DNA of 64,000 nucleotides. Origin: Pogostemon cablin. Taxonomy: Eukaryota; Streptophyta; Magnoliopsida; Lamiales; Lamiaceae. The notes below the pieces were generated by a model. The model saw only the letters and a list, made by a program, of their open reading frames with translations. It did not search any database and was not told the DNA's origin. The position numbers and the translations under genes were made by a program. Below, piece by piece: positions 23,700 through 35,104 of this stretch; position 1 is the stretch's first letter; every line of letters starts with the position of its first letter. Location of the stretch: the NCBI GenBank assembly GCA_023678885.1, contig CM043013.1, positions 21,360,791 to 21,424,790 on the forward strand, given 5' to 3'.

Positions 23700-25254
23700 A
23701 TTATCGGTCCCTTATACTGCATTCAGACCTTAACGTGATGGCATGGCACTCCTTCGGATTTGTAATACTTTGAGATGGGAACTTCTCCTTCTCCACCGTT
23801 TAAGTTAACTGATTCACATTATCGGCCATCTGCCCCATCAACAACGTCAAGTCCTTCATCTGCTAAGATATATCTACATGATTTTTTATCAATTTTAGCC
23901 TCTAGCTTTGCCTCTAGATGATCCACTCTTGTATCATTCCTCGCCATGTACCTATTCACCGTATTCTCAAAACTAAGTTTTTCTTCTTTGACCTTAACAC
24001 CCAGATCAACACCGACAGGAGGTTGTACTGCTATATTAGGGTTACTCCATGAAAACTCCAGCCTTTTTGGTTATTAGTAATTACCAGGTGGACCACGATT
24101 TTTGAAGTTCCCTTGATAATCCGATTTCCTTGATTTTGGAACCTCGTTCCTTGAATGCTTTGACCCATGGCGTAATTTGCCTCTTCTAATTCCTCTTGGC
24201 TAGGTCCTTCATTACCAACATCCTGCTGTATAATTGGTATTTGTTGTGTTATATCAGTGATCTGCTTTTGCTGAGACTCAATTAACTTGTTGATATTAGC
24301 CAAACTAGAGACGATCTCATCATCTCTACTCGACTTAACCATAGTATGCTCAACCTGCACTACTTTTTTAAGAACATAAGTGTCTCTCACTCTATCAGTT
24401 GCCCAATCTCTTGAATTCATCGAAATATCCTTAAAGAGCTTTTCATCAATGGAAGTCTTTGTAAGTAGTGCTCCATTAGAAGAAGCATCAAATAACACTC
24501 GAGAATCACAGTCCAATCTGTCGTAGAAAATACTGATGTATTAAGCTTTAGATAGCCCATGCTGTGGACACTTTCTAAGCATGTCCTTGAATCTATCCCA
24601 TGCTTCATGAAATTTCTCATTACCACTAATAGCAAATTGATTGATTTCTTATTTCATCTTAAACACCTTTGAAGGTGGCATGTATCACTCCAAGAACTTC
24701 GATTTCAATTGCTCTCAGGTAGTGCATTCAGCAACATTAAGAGTATCGTACCAATCTCTCGCTTTTTCAGTAAGCGAGAACTTAAATAAGATGATCCTCC
24801 TCGCATCTTTATGATCTCCTATGCTCTTTTGTGTTCTTGCATACCCCAGGAATTTATTCAGATGTTGTTGAGGATGTTCAAAGGTTCCCCCAGAGAAGAG
24901 ACTCCTTTCAATCTTGCTGATCAGAACAGGGTGAAGATCAAAATCCGCATCGGCCCCTCTTGCTCCTAACATCCCCAGATTACCTCCTCCGTTGTTCTTG
25001 AAGACTTCACGGATGGCAAGATTATCCGGATTCAACCTATCTTGGGCCATATTGACTGCTTATACTTCTGATTTATCTCCGGTTGCAGCTTCAATCGCTT
25101 CCGAGTTCATCTCGTCAACTTCAACTCCTAAATTAAGAGCTGCAGTTGATTCTATGTTCTTGTTCTTCTTATTCTTTGCCTTCTTCTTTCTCGATGATAC
25201 ACCAATTTTCAGATTAAAAGGCGCCAATGTTCCTGCCTTCGATCTAGTGTGCAT
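23700..25254 (-). pseudogene. Athila-type gag, with stops
   Basis: Starts at ATG 25254 (MHTRSKAGT) after a leader of about 110 nt. A stop follows near 25060; then the frame carries MAQDRLNPDN, LISKIERSLFSGGTFEHPQQHLNKFL and DWYDTLNVAE (25050-24715), typical of an Athila capsid. Further stops lie between 24714 and 24640 and near 24540. The stretch 24516-24031 reads DASSNGALLTKTS and a coiled Gln-rich region, and the matrix-like tail ends with FPSQS and CHAITLRS near 23740-23700 in another frame. No continuous protein is possible. Confidence 0.87.
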
Positions 25255-25340
25255 ACACCTAAGAAAAATAAACATTAGAAAATAAAGATAAGAATAAAAT
25301 AGTCTCCATTAAACTAGAAATAATAAATTAATAATTAATG

Positions 25341-25361
25341 CCATCCCCGGCAATGGCGCCA
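25341..25361 (-). other. Primer binding site of the Athila-type element
   Basis: On the minus strand it reads TGGCGCCATTGCCGGGGATG, one mismatch from the TGGCGCCGTTGCCGGGGA site widely used by Athila and many other gypsy elements. It lies 6-7 bases inside the 5' LTR, as is normal for this lineage. Confidence 0.88.
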
Positions 25362-25367
25362 AGAATT

Positions 25368-27037
25368 TGATGAGCATTTTCTCAACACACAATATTAATC
25401 CCCAAGTATGAAGGATGCTATTTTAGCGTTGATAAGCGACCAAGTGATTATCGAACCCAAGGGACGTATTATTATCAATTTAATTATAATCTGACTTATT
25501 AAGACTAGGTTGGCAATATAGTTGAGATGAATTAAGTAACTAATAAACAATAATTAAAATAGCAATTAAAATAAACAAGCAGTAGAGATTAAACGAAAGT
25601 GAATAAGTGAGAAATTTGGTAGTTCTTCGGGCCGTCCAGTTTTACTTATTAACTTTCCTTCCGTGTATCAATGTCCGACTCTGCCTTGTGAAGTATGGAC
25701 ACATCACTAAACCATGCAAATCTACTTTATAGACACAAGTAAATAAGCGTGTAACACGTGTGAATATCCTTGGAGCAAGAGATATAACTCACCCCCCTTC
25801 TAGGTACTATCAGTATCAATTATTTTTTGTGCACTAAGTACTCTAACCCGATATGATCTCCCTTTATAGGTACTATTAAGTTATTCTCTTTGCCCTACTT
25901 ATTAACCTGAATAAGATTCAATTAACAAGTATATATATAAGATAGTTCTAATGAGACTTCAGAGTCTCCTCACTTAGAATCATAACATGTAATCCTGCTC
26001 AGCAGTGAACGTACTCAATCAATAATTAAAATATGTATTCAAACTCTTCATAACAATTAATGATGCAAAAAATAACTCTGAGTATGAATTAAGGAAGGCA
26101 TAGTCTTATATAAAATAAACCACAAGTAGTGTTGTACGGAGCATACAGAAGGAAGTTTAATTAACTCATAAAACCTTCATAAACCCTAGAACTACCAAAG
26201 CAATTCTAGCCCAGATTGATCAAAGAACAATCATGGTGGTTGGATAGATCTTACCCATAGTCTTGAAAATTACAAGATAAATTAAGATGCGAAGTAAACC
26301 CTAGATACGGGCGCCGTTGCGTCTCTCTCCGTCTTGAATCTTCACTTAGTTATCACTTGATTTGACAGACGAATCTCTCTCCATAGCTCCGTAGGATGAT
26401 ATAATGTTTTGGATGTTGTGTAGAATGAAGGTGGTGAATGGTGTTTCTTTTGCTGTGTAGGGTCTTCCTTTTATACTTTCAGCTCTTTCAACGGACCTCT
26501 AATGGGCTTTTTGAGCAAAAACACGTACTGAAGATGTAAAAATACGGATCTGGAAACTTCTCGCGCGTTGGTTCGACCAAAGCCCTTGGTCAAACCACTA
26601 ACAGCTTGGTTGAACCGGCCTGTAATTTGATGGCAGATGCCTGGTTCGACTCGAACCACTAGTCGAACCAGAAGCATAGTGGTCGAATCATCACTGCATC
26701 ACTTTAGGCTTTTGGTTAGACCACGGTTCTACCTTCATGGCTGGTCGAACCATAAGATCGTGGTCGAACCACTCTGTAGCAATACTACGGATCGCTGGTT
26801 CGACCTTAACCAGTGGTCAAACCACTGGCTTCTTGGTTGAACCAGGTGCTTTCATACCCTTTTCTGGTTTCGATCACTTCTGTCCTATTTTCCTTCGAGA
26901 ATTCGCTCAAACGGCCTCAAACGCACCTAATTCATGACTTTACACTACATATCTCAATTTATCTCTATTTAGGATCAAATCATTCATCATTATCACATAA
27001 ATCAGAGCTTAAAATACGTGAATTTACACTCTCAACA
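25368..27037 (-). repeat. 5' LTR of the Athila-type element (about 1.67 kb)
   Basis: In element orientation it begins TGTTGAGAGTGTAAATTC (27037) and ends GAAAATGCTCATCA (25368). The TATA box (GTATAAAAGG) is at 26469-26475. A word array (26570-26845) lies just upstream of it. The part at 25375-25700 is similar to the LTR at 63660-64000, including 'ttttctcaacacac' and 'tgtccgactctgcc'. Confidence 0.85.
26570..26845 (-). repeat. U3 word array, GGTTCGACC / GGTCGAACC type
   Basis: About a dozen copies of GGTTCGACC, GGTCGAACC, GGTCAAACC and GGTTGAACC in both orientations, 100-375 bp upstream of the LTR TATA box. Pairs face each other (for example 26570 and 26590, and 26796 and 26813), so local hairpins are possible. 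Other LTRs in the window carry a different word at the same place. Confidence 0.85.
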
Positions 27038-28528
27038 ATTAACATCTATGTAAGAGTTTCACAAACGAGCACCACTTTCATAATAACTCAACATGAACCT
27101 AACTCATGCAATATAGAATGAATAGTAGATGCTACATCTTTATGAGTTCACAAACTAGTGGAAAATGAATTAGGGATCTTTACATAAGATTTAACTGATT
27201 TTTTTTAAAGATTGTGGTTGATCTTTTTTGGATTTCGAGTTTCAAAAGGTTCTCTCCAATGTTTCATGCGATTTTGCTTTCTGATCCAGTTGATAATTAT
27301 AGGCTTCTTTTAAAAAATTAATGGTTACATTGTTGGTAATTGGATCATGTGGTTCAACGTGATTCGTTAGTAAAACAGGCAAACAATAACAGCGGAAGCA
27401 AAATTAAATCGTTTATCGTACTTCTGGGTTGATGTAGAGGATGAACACCTCTGATGAACACCTCTGATCTTCTACCTCTGATCTTCTGGGTTAATAGCCA
27501 TCCTAGTCGCCACCTGCCGCCGCTCGCCGCCGCTACTCAAGGATAACACAGGCACTCGATTAGGAAAATGAGCGCCTCACCGTGCATCCTTCCGAGGGGG
27601 CCGCCCGGTCGGCCGCACACCGCCTTACTGGATTGCTGAAGAAGCTTGCTCTGAAACCAGCCACCAAAACAAAAACTAGCTGTCGACTCGCTCGAGGCCA
27701 CCATCGACTCGCCCGGAACATGCCACAAAGGCGACCGGAACTTATCTCAGACGCGACCAAAACCTGCCTCAGACACTCCAGGTGCCACTGCGATGCCTCC
27801 AGCTTGTCGCCATTAGATCGTCCGACCATGAGGCTTGCACATGCGCCACCGATCAACCAAAAACCTCTTCTGCTCTTCTGGTCTCGTCACAGACTCCCCG
27901 GGGAAGAAGAAGCCCTGCTCAAAAAGCCCACTGGATGCGACGGATCGTCCAGTCGATTCGCCGGCATCTAACTTATCAAATTGCACACATCCCATCCACG
28001 CTAACCCCGTCGTTGACCTCGCTGCCGCCAGCTATGAAGATTCAGCGATGATCGTCGTCTCCTTCCAGAAATGATTGAACATCGCTTCCAGAAACCCACA
28101 GCAGTACTAGCGTCTTGCAGCCGAGCAACAGAGATCCAGCAGCCATGACACCTAGCCCCACCGAGCACTCCTTCACGCCCGCGCCGCCATCGTCGCAATC
28201 ATCGTTGCTTCTAACAGATGATCTCAGTCCGCCGTGTTGGTCCAACGCGTTGTCAAGGCTTGCCATAACGTATTCCTCCAGCAGCCACCAACATTATATA
28301 GTCGTGGGTTGTGTGTGTGATGTATAGGCTTTTTCAATATACAACAAAAACCATCGACAAGCACATAGGAAATTTACACAAATATAATCCCTAATCTCAT
28401 GCTTTTTCTTTCGATGATAATAGAAACATGAGAAAACACAACAACAAGCGATTATATCCAGATCATTTGAAATAATCATATAATCACAAAACCTTAACCA
28501 ATGTCTCACGTCTCACCACGAAACCAAC

Positions 28529-28540
28529 GCTCTGATACCA
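28529..28540 (-). other. Primer binding site, initiator tRNA-Met type
   Basis: The minus-strand sequence TGGTATCAGAGC, two bases from the LTR, is the classic initiator-methionine tRNA site used by Ty1/copia elements. This is the basis for the copia assignment. Confidence 0.9.
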
Positions 28541-28542
28541 AT

Positions 28543-29743
28543 TGTTGGCAATTGGATCGTGTGGTTCAACGTGATTCGTTAGTAAAACAGGCAAACAATA
28601 ACAGCGGAAGCAAAATTAAATCGTTTACCGTATTTCTGGATTGATGTAGAGGATGATGATCTGTGATGAACACCTCTGATCTTCTACCGTATGTCCCAAA
28701 GTCAACTCTGGTGTTGGGTGGTCAACAATCCCCAGAGTTCTCTCAATCTGCTCTCTGTTTTCTCCCGTATGTTAAATGAGGCACAGACTTAGGGTTAACA
28801 GGAGCTGAGATGACTTATATAGTTGGGCTACAGCAGGGACCAGGAGGAGAAATTGGGCTGGGCCTCAATTGAATTTAATTAACCAAGCTTAGCCCAAAGC
28901 TTTTAATTAAATCCAATAATAATAATATAGTCCACTAAAATATTATTACTGCACTACCCGTCCAATCCCAAAATTATGTTCTGGGCTCCTTCTTATTATG
29001 TGCCCGATAGTCTCCCCATGTTTAAGATATACAATGTCCATTAATTAATTAAGTTACTGACAACTCTGATTAATTAATATCTCATCCGAGAGTAGTACCA
29101 CTCAACCTTATTATCATGCCGAAAATTAATCCACTTGCAAGATTTACATGATAAACCTTATGAGCTCCTCAAGGGGACATCATCAACCTATGACGGACAT
29201 GGATTCCTTCTACAATCAACAGCACACCATAGAGACAACACTACTTCCCAACTCACCGAGTATATTGATTTAATACTTATAAATTTCACCCATTGATGAA
29301 TCAAAGAAATATATACTGCCCTACGTTTCGAGTTATTGTATAGGGATTAAGAGCACGAACTTTCATAATAACAGAGATCAAGTTCTTCTATAAGTCAGTA
29401 TAAGTCGAACGATCTCAGGCGGTCCTGCTCAATACACACAAGTGCACTAATGTGATTCTATAGCCAAGACAAGCTAATACCAAACCACACTACAACCATA
29501 CCGATAGAGAGTCCCCGTCTATCTCAGTTGTGAGCATCTGTTTATACTTTATAAGGAAACCGATAATATGATCTTCTGCGTGTTGTCGCACAACATATTA
29601 TCTACAGTATAAAGTAAATGGACTATTGTATCATGCATATAAAATAAATTATAAGATGCAATCATTTGATCAATGATTTTCATTTCAAATATTATTATGA
29701 CATTGTTTATACTAAAGCTAGACTTTTAGTGTACAATCCAACA
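28543..29743 (-). repeat. 5' LTR of the copia-type element (1201 bp)
   Basis: Plus-strand ends are TGTTGGCAATTGG and TACAATCCAACA. Its first 145 bp match 27331-27475 with few differences, and the rest has no partner in the window because the 3' LTR is truncated. It is A+T-rich, with no coding sequence. Confidence 0.82.
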
Positions 29744-29748
29744 TACAT

Positions 29749-30368
29749 ATCATTGAAATCTAAAAAAAATGAAATGCCACACAATAGACTAATTAAAGAT
29801 GTAAAAGTGGGTTGAGCTTACTATATACTAATTCACCACCAGCCTCCATTTGATAGTTTAGATTGGATTAGGTTAGGTTATTAGTAGTTAGGACATTTAT
29901 TGGGTGGGCTATTTGTCAGGCAGACATTTGATGAATTTTTATTGGCATAACAAGTGATCAGCGTGTCAAACTCGTGTGAACATTCTTATGAATTTAGAAT
30001 ATACTCTTTTATTTTCGGATATATATGTGGCAGATTATTGGCAAGATGTCGTGGATTATGGTAGGATAGAGTATTTGAGATACGGATCTAATGCAGGACG
30101 GGTTATTTGCATGTCATAATAATATTAATTATTTCTAGAACGGACCATTGAGGAGCTAGCCATCCGTGGGCAGGTTGGCAGTGAATTTTCACAGGTTTTG
30201 CATGATAGTTCGTTGTGTCAATCTTTTTATGATACCTTGAAAACTATTTTGTTGAATTCAAGTTTATTGGTCAATTTCAAAACTTTAAAATATTATGGAC
30301 TAATTTAAAAGGAGACAAATTTAAAGTACTTAAATGTTTATATAGCCTGTCACATTAAAAATGTGGCA
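29749..30368. other. Intergenic, no gene seen
   Basis: About 620 bp of A+T-rich DNA between the copia-type and hAT-like elements. No coding signal and no terminal repeats were found. Confidence 0.5.
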
Positions 30369-31936
30369 CGTGGCATTAGGGGTGATATACCGTATCGTAC
30401 CAAAAAATATAGTCATACCATATACCGTACCAAAATAATCATTATTATAAAAGTCATATTGATACCGTACCGACAATATCGGTATACTGAATTTTGGTAT
30501 ATCGAAATTTCAGTATATTAATAAAAAATACCATTTTTTTATCAAAATATCGTACTATAGCAGTATAGTGAAATACCATTACATTACCGACTCATATCGA
30601 AAAAATAAAAATAGCATCCTAAATTCAATATATCAATAATCCAAATGTTTGAAAGAATAAGCAGTAATACCATTCAAAACAACAAAAAAACCATCAAAAC
30701 AATACAATTTATTTTAATACAATATAGTATCATTCAATAATATTAAGGAAACAATTGTTGAGCTCTTCCATATCCTGCTCTTATAGTTATCTCATTCCCT
30801 CCAGATTCTTCAAGCATGTCTATTTCTTATTTTTTAATAACAACTAGCATTAGAAGAAAATTAATATTGAAGTACATAGACAGTGGATACAATCTCCCAT
30901 AGTAGTCACTTTGGCATTCTATTCCATTGTCTACATGTATAAAAAAGAACAGCATCATCCACTTATTAAACATTCATCAAACTGCGCAGTCACAACTTGA
31001 GCTTGGGATAGCCATCAAGCTTCAAACAAACCCCACACACATAACACAAGTGAAAGAGAGTTGGGAAGATCTAAAACACATAAAATTACATATCAAGCCA
31101 AGGGTGCCAAGAAAAAGAAGGAGAAACAGCCAAAACTACCCACACATAACTATCAATCCAAAATCAAGAATTTGAGGAAAAGTTGAACATGGCACAATCA
31201 GAAATAATATTTACAACTTAATTGAACTAGAACAACAAAAGTTAAACAAGGCACAATGCAAAATAGTCATATCAGCACTTGTAATTTTATATATGCAAAT
31301 TTTAGATGCAAGAGTTTATAATGTGGAAAGAAAAACAGATTAAAACCAGCAAAGAAAAACAAAAGCCCAAATAGAAGAAATATTGTACTAAGGATGCTTC
31401 ATATAATCGTAATGCGAAATAAACCTTTTTACTGTAAATATATCTTCCTCTTCACTTTCCGATCTCGAAATTAGAGACTGGACAAAGAACCCAAACAATC
31501 AGGCACACTAATCTGGCGAGTTCGAAAGGGTTAAAATGTGAAGCGGAAGTGGGAGGGCGATAGAGACTTTGGAAGAGGATGATTGGAGATGGGAAGAGGG
31601 AAGACAGTGGCGGTGGGCCTCTGGCGAATCTATGTACAAAAATTGAGATTAGGGAATAGGAATGGGAACCAGGAAGAGGAGAAAAGCGGCTAAGGTTTCT
31701 TAATTTTTTTGTTTCATGTTTGTATACTGAATACAGACTTGCTGACTAAATATTACTAATATATTTTTTAGAATACATAATTAATATTAGTATATATTTA
31801 ATATAAATGGTACATTAAATCGGTATATGCCGATATATCGTCTTACCGATGTTTTTATGATATTCGGTATATATCAAAATATAGAAATTTCTCTAAATCA
31901 TTTATCGATACAGTGCCAAAAATTTTGGTACGGCAC

Positions 31937-33807
31937 TGATCGTCGCTCTTTTCACCTAGATTTTATGTTATTTTTGTATGTATTTTGTATTATTTTATTC
32001 GTATTTTATGTGTATATTGGTTGTGTTATGTGTTTTCATGAAAATATTTGTGAATGAGCCTAAATTTGTTTAAAATAGGTAAAAATAGAGCAGAAATAAA
32101 AACGAGCAAGAAACGGCTGAAATGGCCCAACTCGAGTTGCATGACCCAACTCGAGTTGGCAACTAGAGTCGAGTTGAGGCCCGAAAGATGTCCAGAATCA
32201 TGCAGTGACCAACTCGAGTTGAGGTCAAAAAGTTTTCCAAAGAGCCAACTCAACTTGCATGTTGCAACACGAGTTGCAACACGAGTCGTGTTGGAGCTTA
32301 TCCATGTTGAGTTGGAGGTCGTGCGGAGCAGAGCATCGTCCAAAAATTATACAATGTGCCAACTCGAGTTGACAAGTCGTTACTCGACTTGCAACTCAAG
32401 TCGAGCTGGCTTTCGGAAGCATTCCAGTTTCAGAATCTCGCAACATGACCGAACAGGTGAGAGCTCGGTTAGCAACACGAGTCGAGCTAGGATCACATGA
32501 GTTACAAGTCAAGGTAACTCAACTCGTGTTGCAACTCGAGTTGGGAAGGGCTAACTCGAGTAAGGTCATTTTGGGCCAAAAATTTGGGTTTTCACCTTCC
32601 AGTGCATGGAGAATGTATTTTAAAGCCCAGCTGACATAAAATTTGAGGCCCAAGTTAGGAAAGGGTATAAATACTCTCATGTTCAATATTCAAAAAGGGA
32701 TGGATTAGGTCTTCACTTGGACACATTACTCACACACAATTTTCTTTATTTTACACCACAATCTCCACCCATTTCATCATCCATTCCATTCAACTTCATT
32801 CCACCATCAAATCTCCCATCCAAGTGAGGAGAAGAATCAAGGAAGAAAGGAGAATTGCATATTGAAGGATAGTTTCAAGCCAAGCACCAAACTAGGGGAG
32901 AAATTACCTTTGATTTGTATTTTCTTAAGTTTATATTGCTACAGTGGATGTTGTTAAACATTGTTTTGATGTTTTGATAGTGTTTGTTGTTGGCTAGACC
33001 TCTTGTGTGGCTAGCCACTTGATGGATTAAGGATCTATGGATTTATTGAATTTGTAATGGTTTAATTGATATGATTTTTGGAATTTCTTACATGATTTAT
33101 GATTTACTTAATTTGTATTATGATGTGTGTGGTGGAATTCTCTAGTTATAGTATTAGGAGAGCCAATCCAATATTGTGATTAAGGTTTTGATTGAATCAT
33201 GTTATAATATAAATTTTGTATGTTAGTATGTGAAGTATGTGGTAGCATCTTTATATACTTAAAATATTCATGTGAGAATACTTAATTGATTTATCATATT
33301 TGGTTGATTAATTGGGTGAGGAGACCAATCTTGTTATCATAGTACCTTAAGGGAATTGAGAGTGAGATTCAATTTATGTTCTTAAAACTTGTAATGAGTT
33401 AAGAACCTAATTGCCTTGGCCTAGGGATTAGGGGATTATATGTGATTGTTTCTATTCCAATGATCATTGATATTTGCTATTTGAATTTAACAAGCCATGT
33501 TGTGTCCTTGATCTTGAATGTGGTTAGCCTTACTCTTCTTTAGATTGTCCTATATCCATTTCATTTTCATTTTGGTTATTGGATACTTTGCTTGATCATC
33601 TTAGTTGTTAATTGCTTTTATTTGCTTCTTGCTTAGATAATTGGTAGTTTAATTGTATCTTTTTAATTTTTTGAACTCAAAAACCGATCACTTCTATAAA
33701 GTATAATTGAAAACAAACACGGATACACTCTTAATTTAAATCTCCCTTTGTTCGATATTTAAACTTGGTCGCTCACTACAAACTATAAGGTACGCTTACC
33801 TTGATCA
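31937..33807 (+). repeat. Solo Athila-like LTR inserted in the hAT element (about 1.87 kb)
   Basis: Starts TGATCGTCGCTCTTTTCACC and ends ACGCTTACCTTGATCA. Its first 170 bp resemble, in the same orientation, the start of the LTR at 59432-61066 (TTTTCACCTAGATTTTA, later a TTTTCATG word and 'gaatgagc'). A TATA box (GTATAAATACTC) is at 32666-32673. No internal region and no clear 5-bp duplication were found, so the exact borders are tentative. Confidence 0.72.
32127..32560 (+). repeat. U3 word array, AACTCGAGTTG type
   Basis: Palindromic AACTCGAGTTG with CTCGAG core (six exact CTCGAG copies), mixed with ACACGAGTCG and CAACACGAG variants, spread over 430 bp, ending about 105 bp upstream of the LTR TATA box. 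Many copies are perfectly self-complementary. Confidence 0.88.
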
Positions 33808-34057
33808 ATTTTATATCAAAATTGAGTCTAAGATATCATACCAAAATTTTCGGTATAATGAAATTTTCGTTAAATTCATTAAATTTCGGTTCGGTAACTG
33901 TGGGATACCTAAAAATCGGTAATTTTGTCCAGCCCTACGTGGCATTATCAATTGAGTGACTTGCTCTAATCAGTATACAAACTAAATTGTTGATATTTGA
34001 AAATTTAATCTTTCGATTTAAAAACTTGAAAAAATATAGATAAATTTAAAAATTTTA

Positions 34058-34324
34058 CTCCCTCCGTCGCATTTCAGACGACACACTTTCTATTTTAAGT
34101 TGTCCCATAAAAATTTGTACATTCCTAAAAAATAAAAAATTCAAACACAATCACCCTTCCCACATACACTTTATTTACAAAAAAAATTACTCTTACCTAA
34201 CACACCTAATATACTTTATCATTTATTTATTCAAAAAAACTAGCATAATACCCCTAACAGTTATTACTTTTCTTAATCTCCGTATCAAATGAGTGCAAAC
34301 ATTTATGGGATGGGACAGAGGGAG
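34058..34324. mobile_element. Stowaway-like MITE (267 bp)
   Basis: CTCCCTCCGTCGCATTTC at the left, GGGATGGGACAGAGGGAG at the right, TA on both sides. It lies about 0.8 kb upstream of the protease gene. Confidence 0.88.
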
Positions 34325-34413
34325 TAAAATTTAAGGACCAAAATAAATTTATTTCACCTTAAAATTAAGATTCTTTCTTGATTGAAAAGTCAACTAAAAT
34401 AGATCAAAATTAA

Positions 34414-34645
34414 GGGTGGTCACCCATGACCCTCTCATATTGCAAGCACAAGTTTAACAGTGAGCCCTCTCTATAAGCCACTTGAGGCACATCCTGCGAT
34501 TTACCTCTTTCACCAATCCCCAGGGCAGGGGCGGTGGGGGCCCCTAATGGTGGGGTACACCATTTTGAGGGGGTGGGGCCCACCCCCCTTCATGGTGGGC
34601 CCCACCCCCTCATATGAGAGGGTCATAGGTGACCAAGTGACCCCC
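34414..34645. mobile_element. hAT-like MITE (232 bp) in the protease promoter region
   Basis: The terminal regions pair: GGGTGGTCACCCATGACCCT at the left and, inverted, GGGGGTCACTTGGTCACC then ATGACCCTCTCATAT at the right. The 8-bp duplication AAAATTAA is at 34406-34413 and 34646-34653. The middle is G+C-rich with GGGCCCC runs and could fold into a strong hairpin. Confidence 0.85.
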
Positions 34646-35014
34646 AAAATTAATTGAAAGTTCACCCGAATCGAGGTGAATATTCACCTAATCAGTTAGT
34701 TTGAGTACTTGAGGTGTTCATAGAAGTCACACGTTTTAATCATCTAGAAAACGCCATAGGAAAATTCCGAACATTGCGTGCTGTGGAAGTGTAGCTCACA
34801 TGAAAAAGAGATTTTAAAAATATCTGGAAAATAGGACCAAGGCAGCCCCCAATCAAGCCCATCCTTTTACTTTCACTCCCATGTCATCCTCATCACTAAA
34901 AATATCTCCCCCGTCGAACACGATGGACCAATCACGGCCGTCTAGTAAACAACCAGGGACCCACATAAGCATCTACGGCTGATATACGCTCTACTGGACC
35001 CCACCCTGCACTAG

Positions 35015-35021
35015 AATATAA
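35015..35021 (+). promoter_or_regulatory. Candidate TATA box of the aleurain-like gene
   Basis: AGAATATAAGAAC about 85 bp before the start codon, with a CCAAT word (gaCCAATcacgg) near 34928. Spacing fits a short 5' leader. Confidence 0.55.
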
Positions 35022-35104
35022 GAACTCATATTCGTGATTCTGGTATCCTCTACCTCTTTACTGATTGCTCTCCAGTATCCTCATCGGAGCAGAAAAAGGA
35101 AATC

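Larger units (their letters stand above)
22664..27037 (-). mobile_element. Truncated Athila-type Ty3/gypsy element
   Basis: From right to left: a 5' LTR (25368-27037), a primer-binding site, gag (from 25254), a gag-protease linker with a word array, and a protease-like domain, breaking off near 22664. Reverse transcriptase, integrase and the 3' LTR are absent. Gag phrases (MHTRSKAGTLAPF, DWYDTL, CHAITLRS) and the protease phrase ALYDLGASINL are of the Athila lineage. Stops and shifts interrupt every domain. Confidence 0.88.
27331..29743 (-). mobile_element. Internally deleted copia-type LTR element
   Basis: TACAT target duplications at 27326-27330 and 29744-29748 enclose a complete 1.2-kb 5' LTR (28543-29743), a primer-binding site, about 1.05 kb of internal sequence and only 145 bp of the 3' LTR (27331-27475). 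The internal part is G+C-rich around 27500-28300 and has no gag or pol domain. The open frames there are short and on both strands. It is either a non-autonomous LARD-like element or a deletion derivative. Confidence 0.82.
30377..33936. mobile_element. Non-autonomous hAT-like element with a nested LTR
   Basis: The left end is TAGGGGTGATATACCG; the right end, inverted, is TAGGGCTGGACAAAATTACCG. The 8-bp target duplication CGTGGCAT lies at 30369-30376 and 33937-33944. Such TAGGGnTG termini with 8-bp duplications fit the hAT superfamily. Both arms carry 'ataccgtatcgtacc'-like phrases with inverted symmetry (30385-30600 and 31800-31935). No transposase was found. Without the nested LTR it would be about 1.7 kb. 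The short open frames inside (such as 30927-31175) have no domain. Confidence 0.8.

Noticed and set aside
27537..28327. A cluster of G+C-rich open frames on both strands inside the copia-type element
   Set aside because: Frames overlap on both strands without any domain or codon bias that favours one; best explained by G+C-rich non-coding internal sequence.
32026..32639. Open frames over the CTCGAG array (both strands)
   Set aside because: The array lies in LTR U3 upstream of a TATA box, and the frames follow word repetition.
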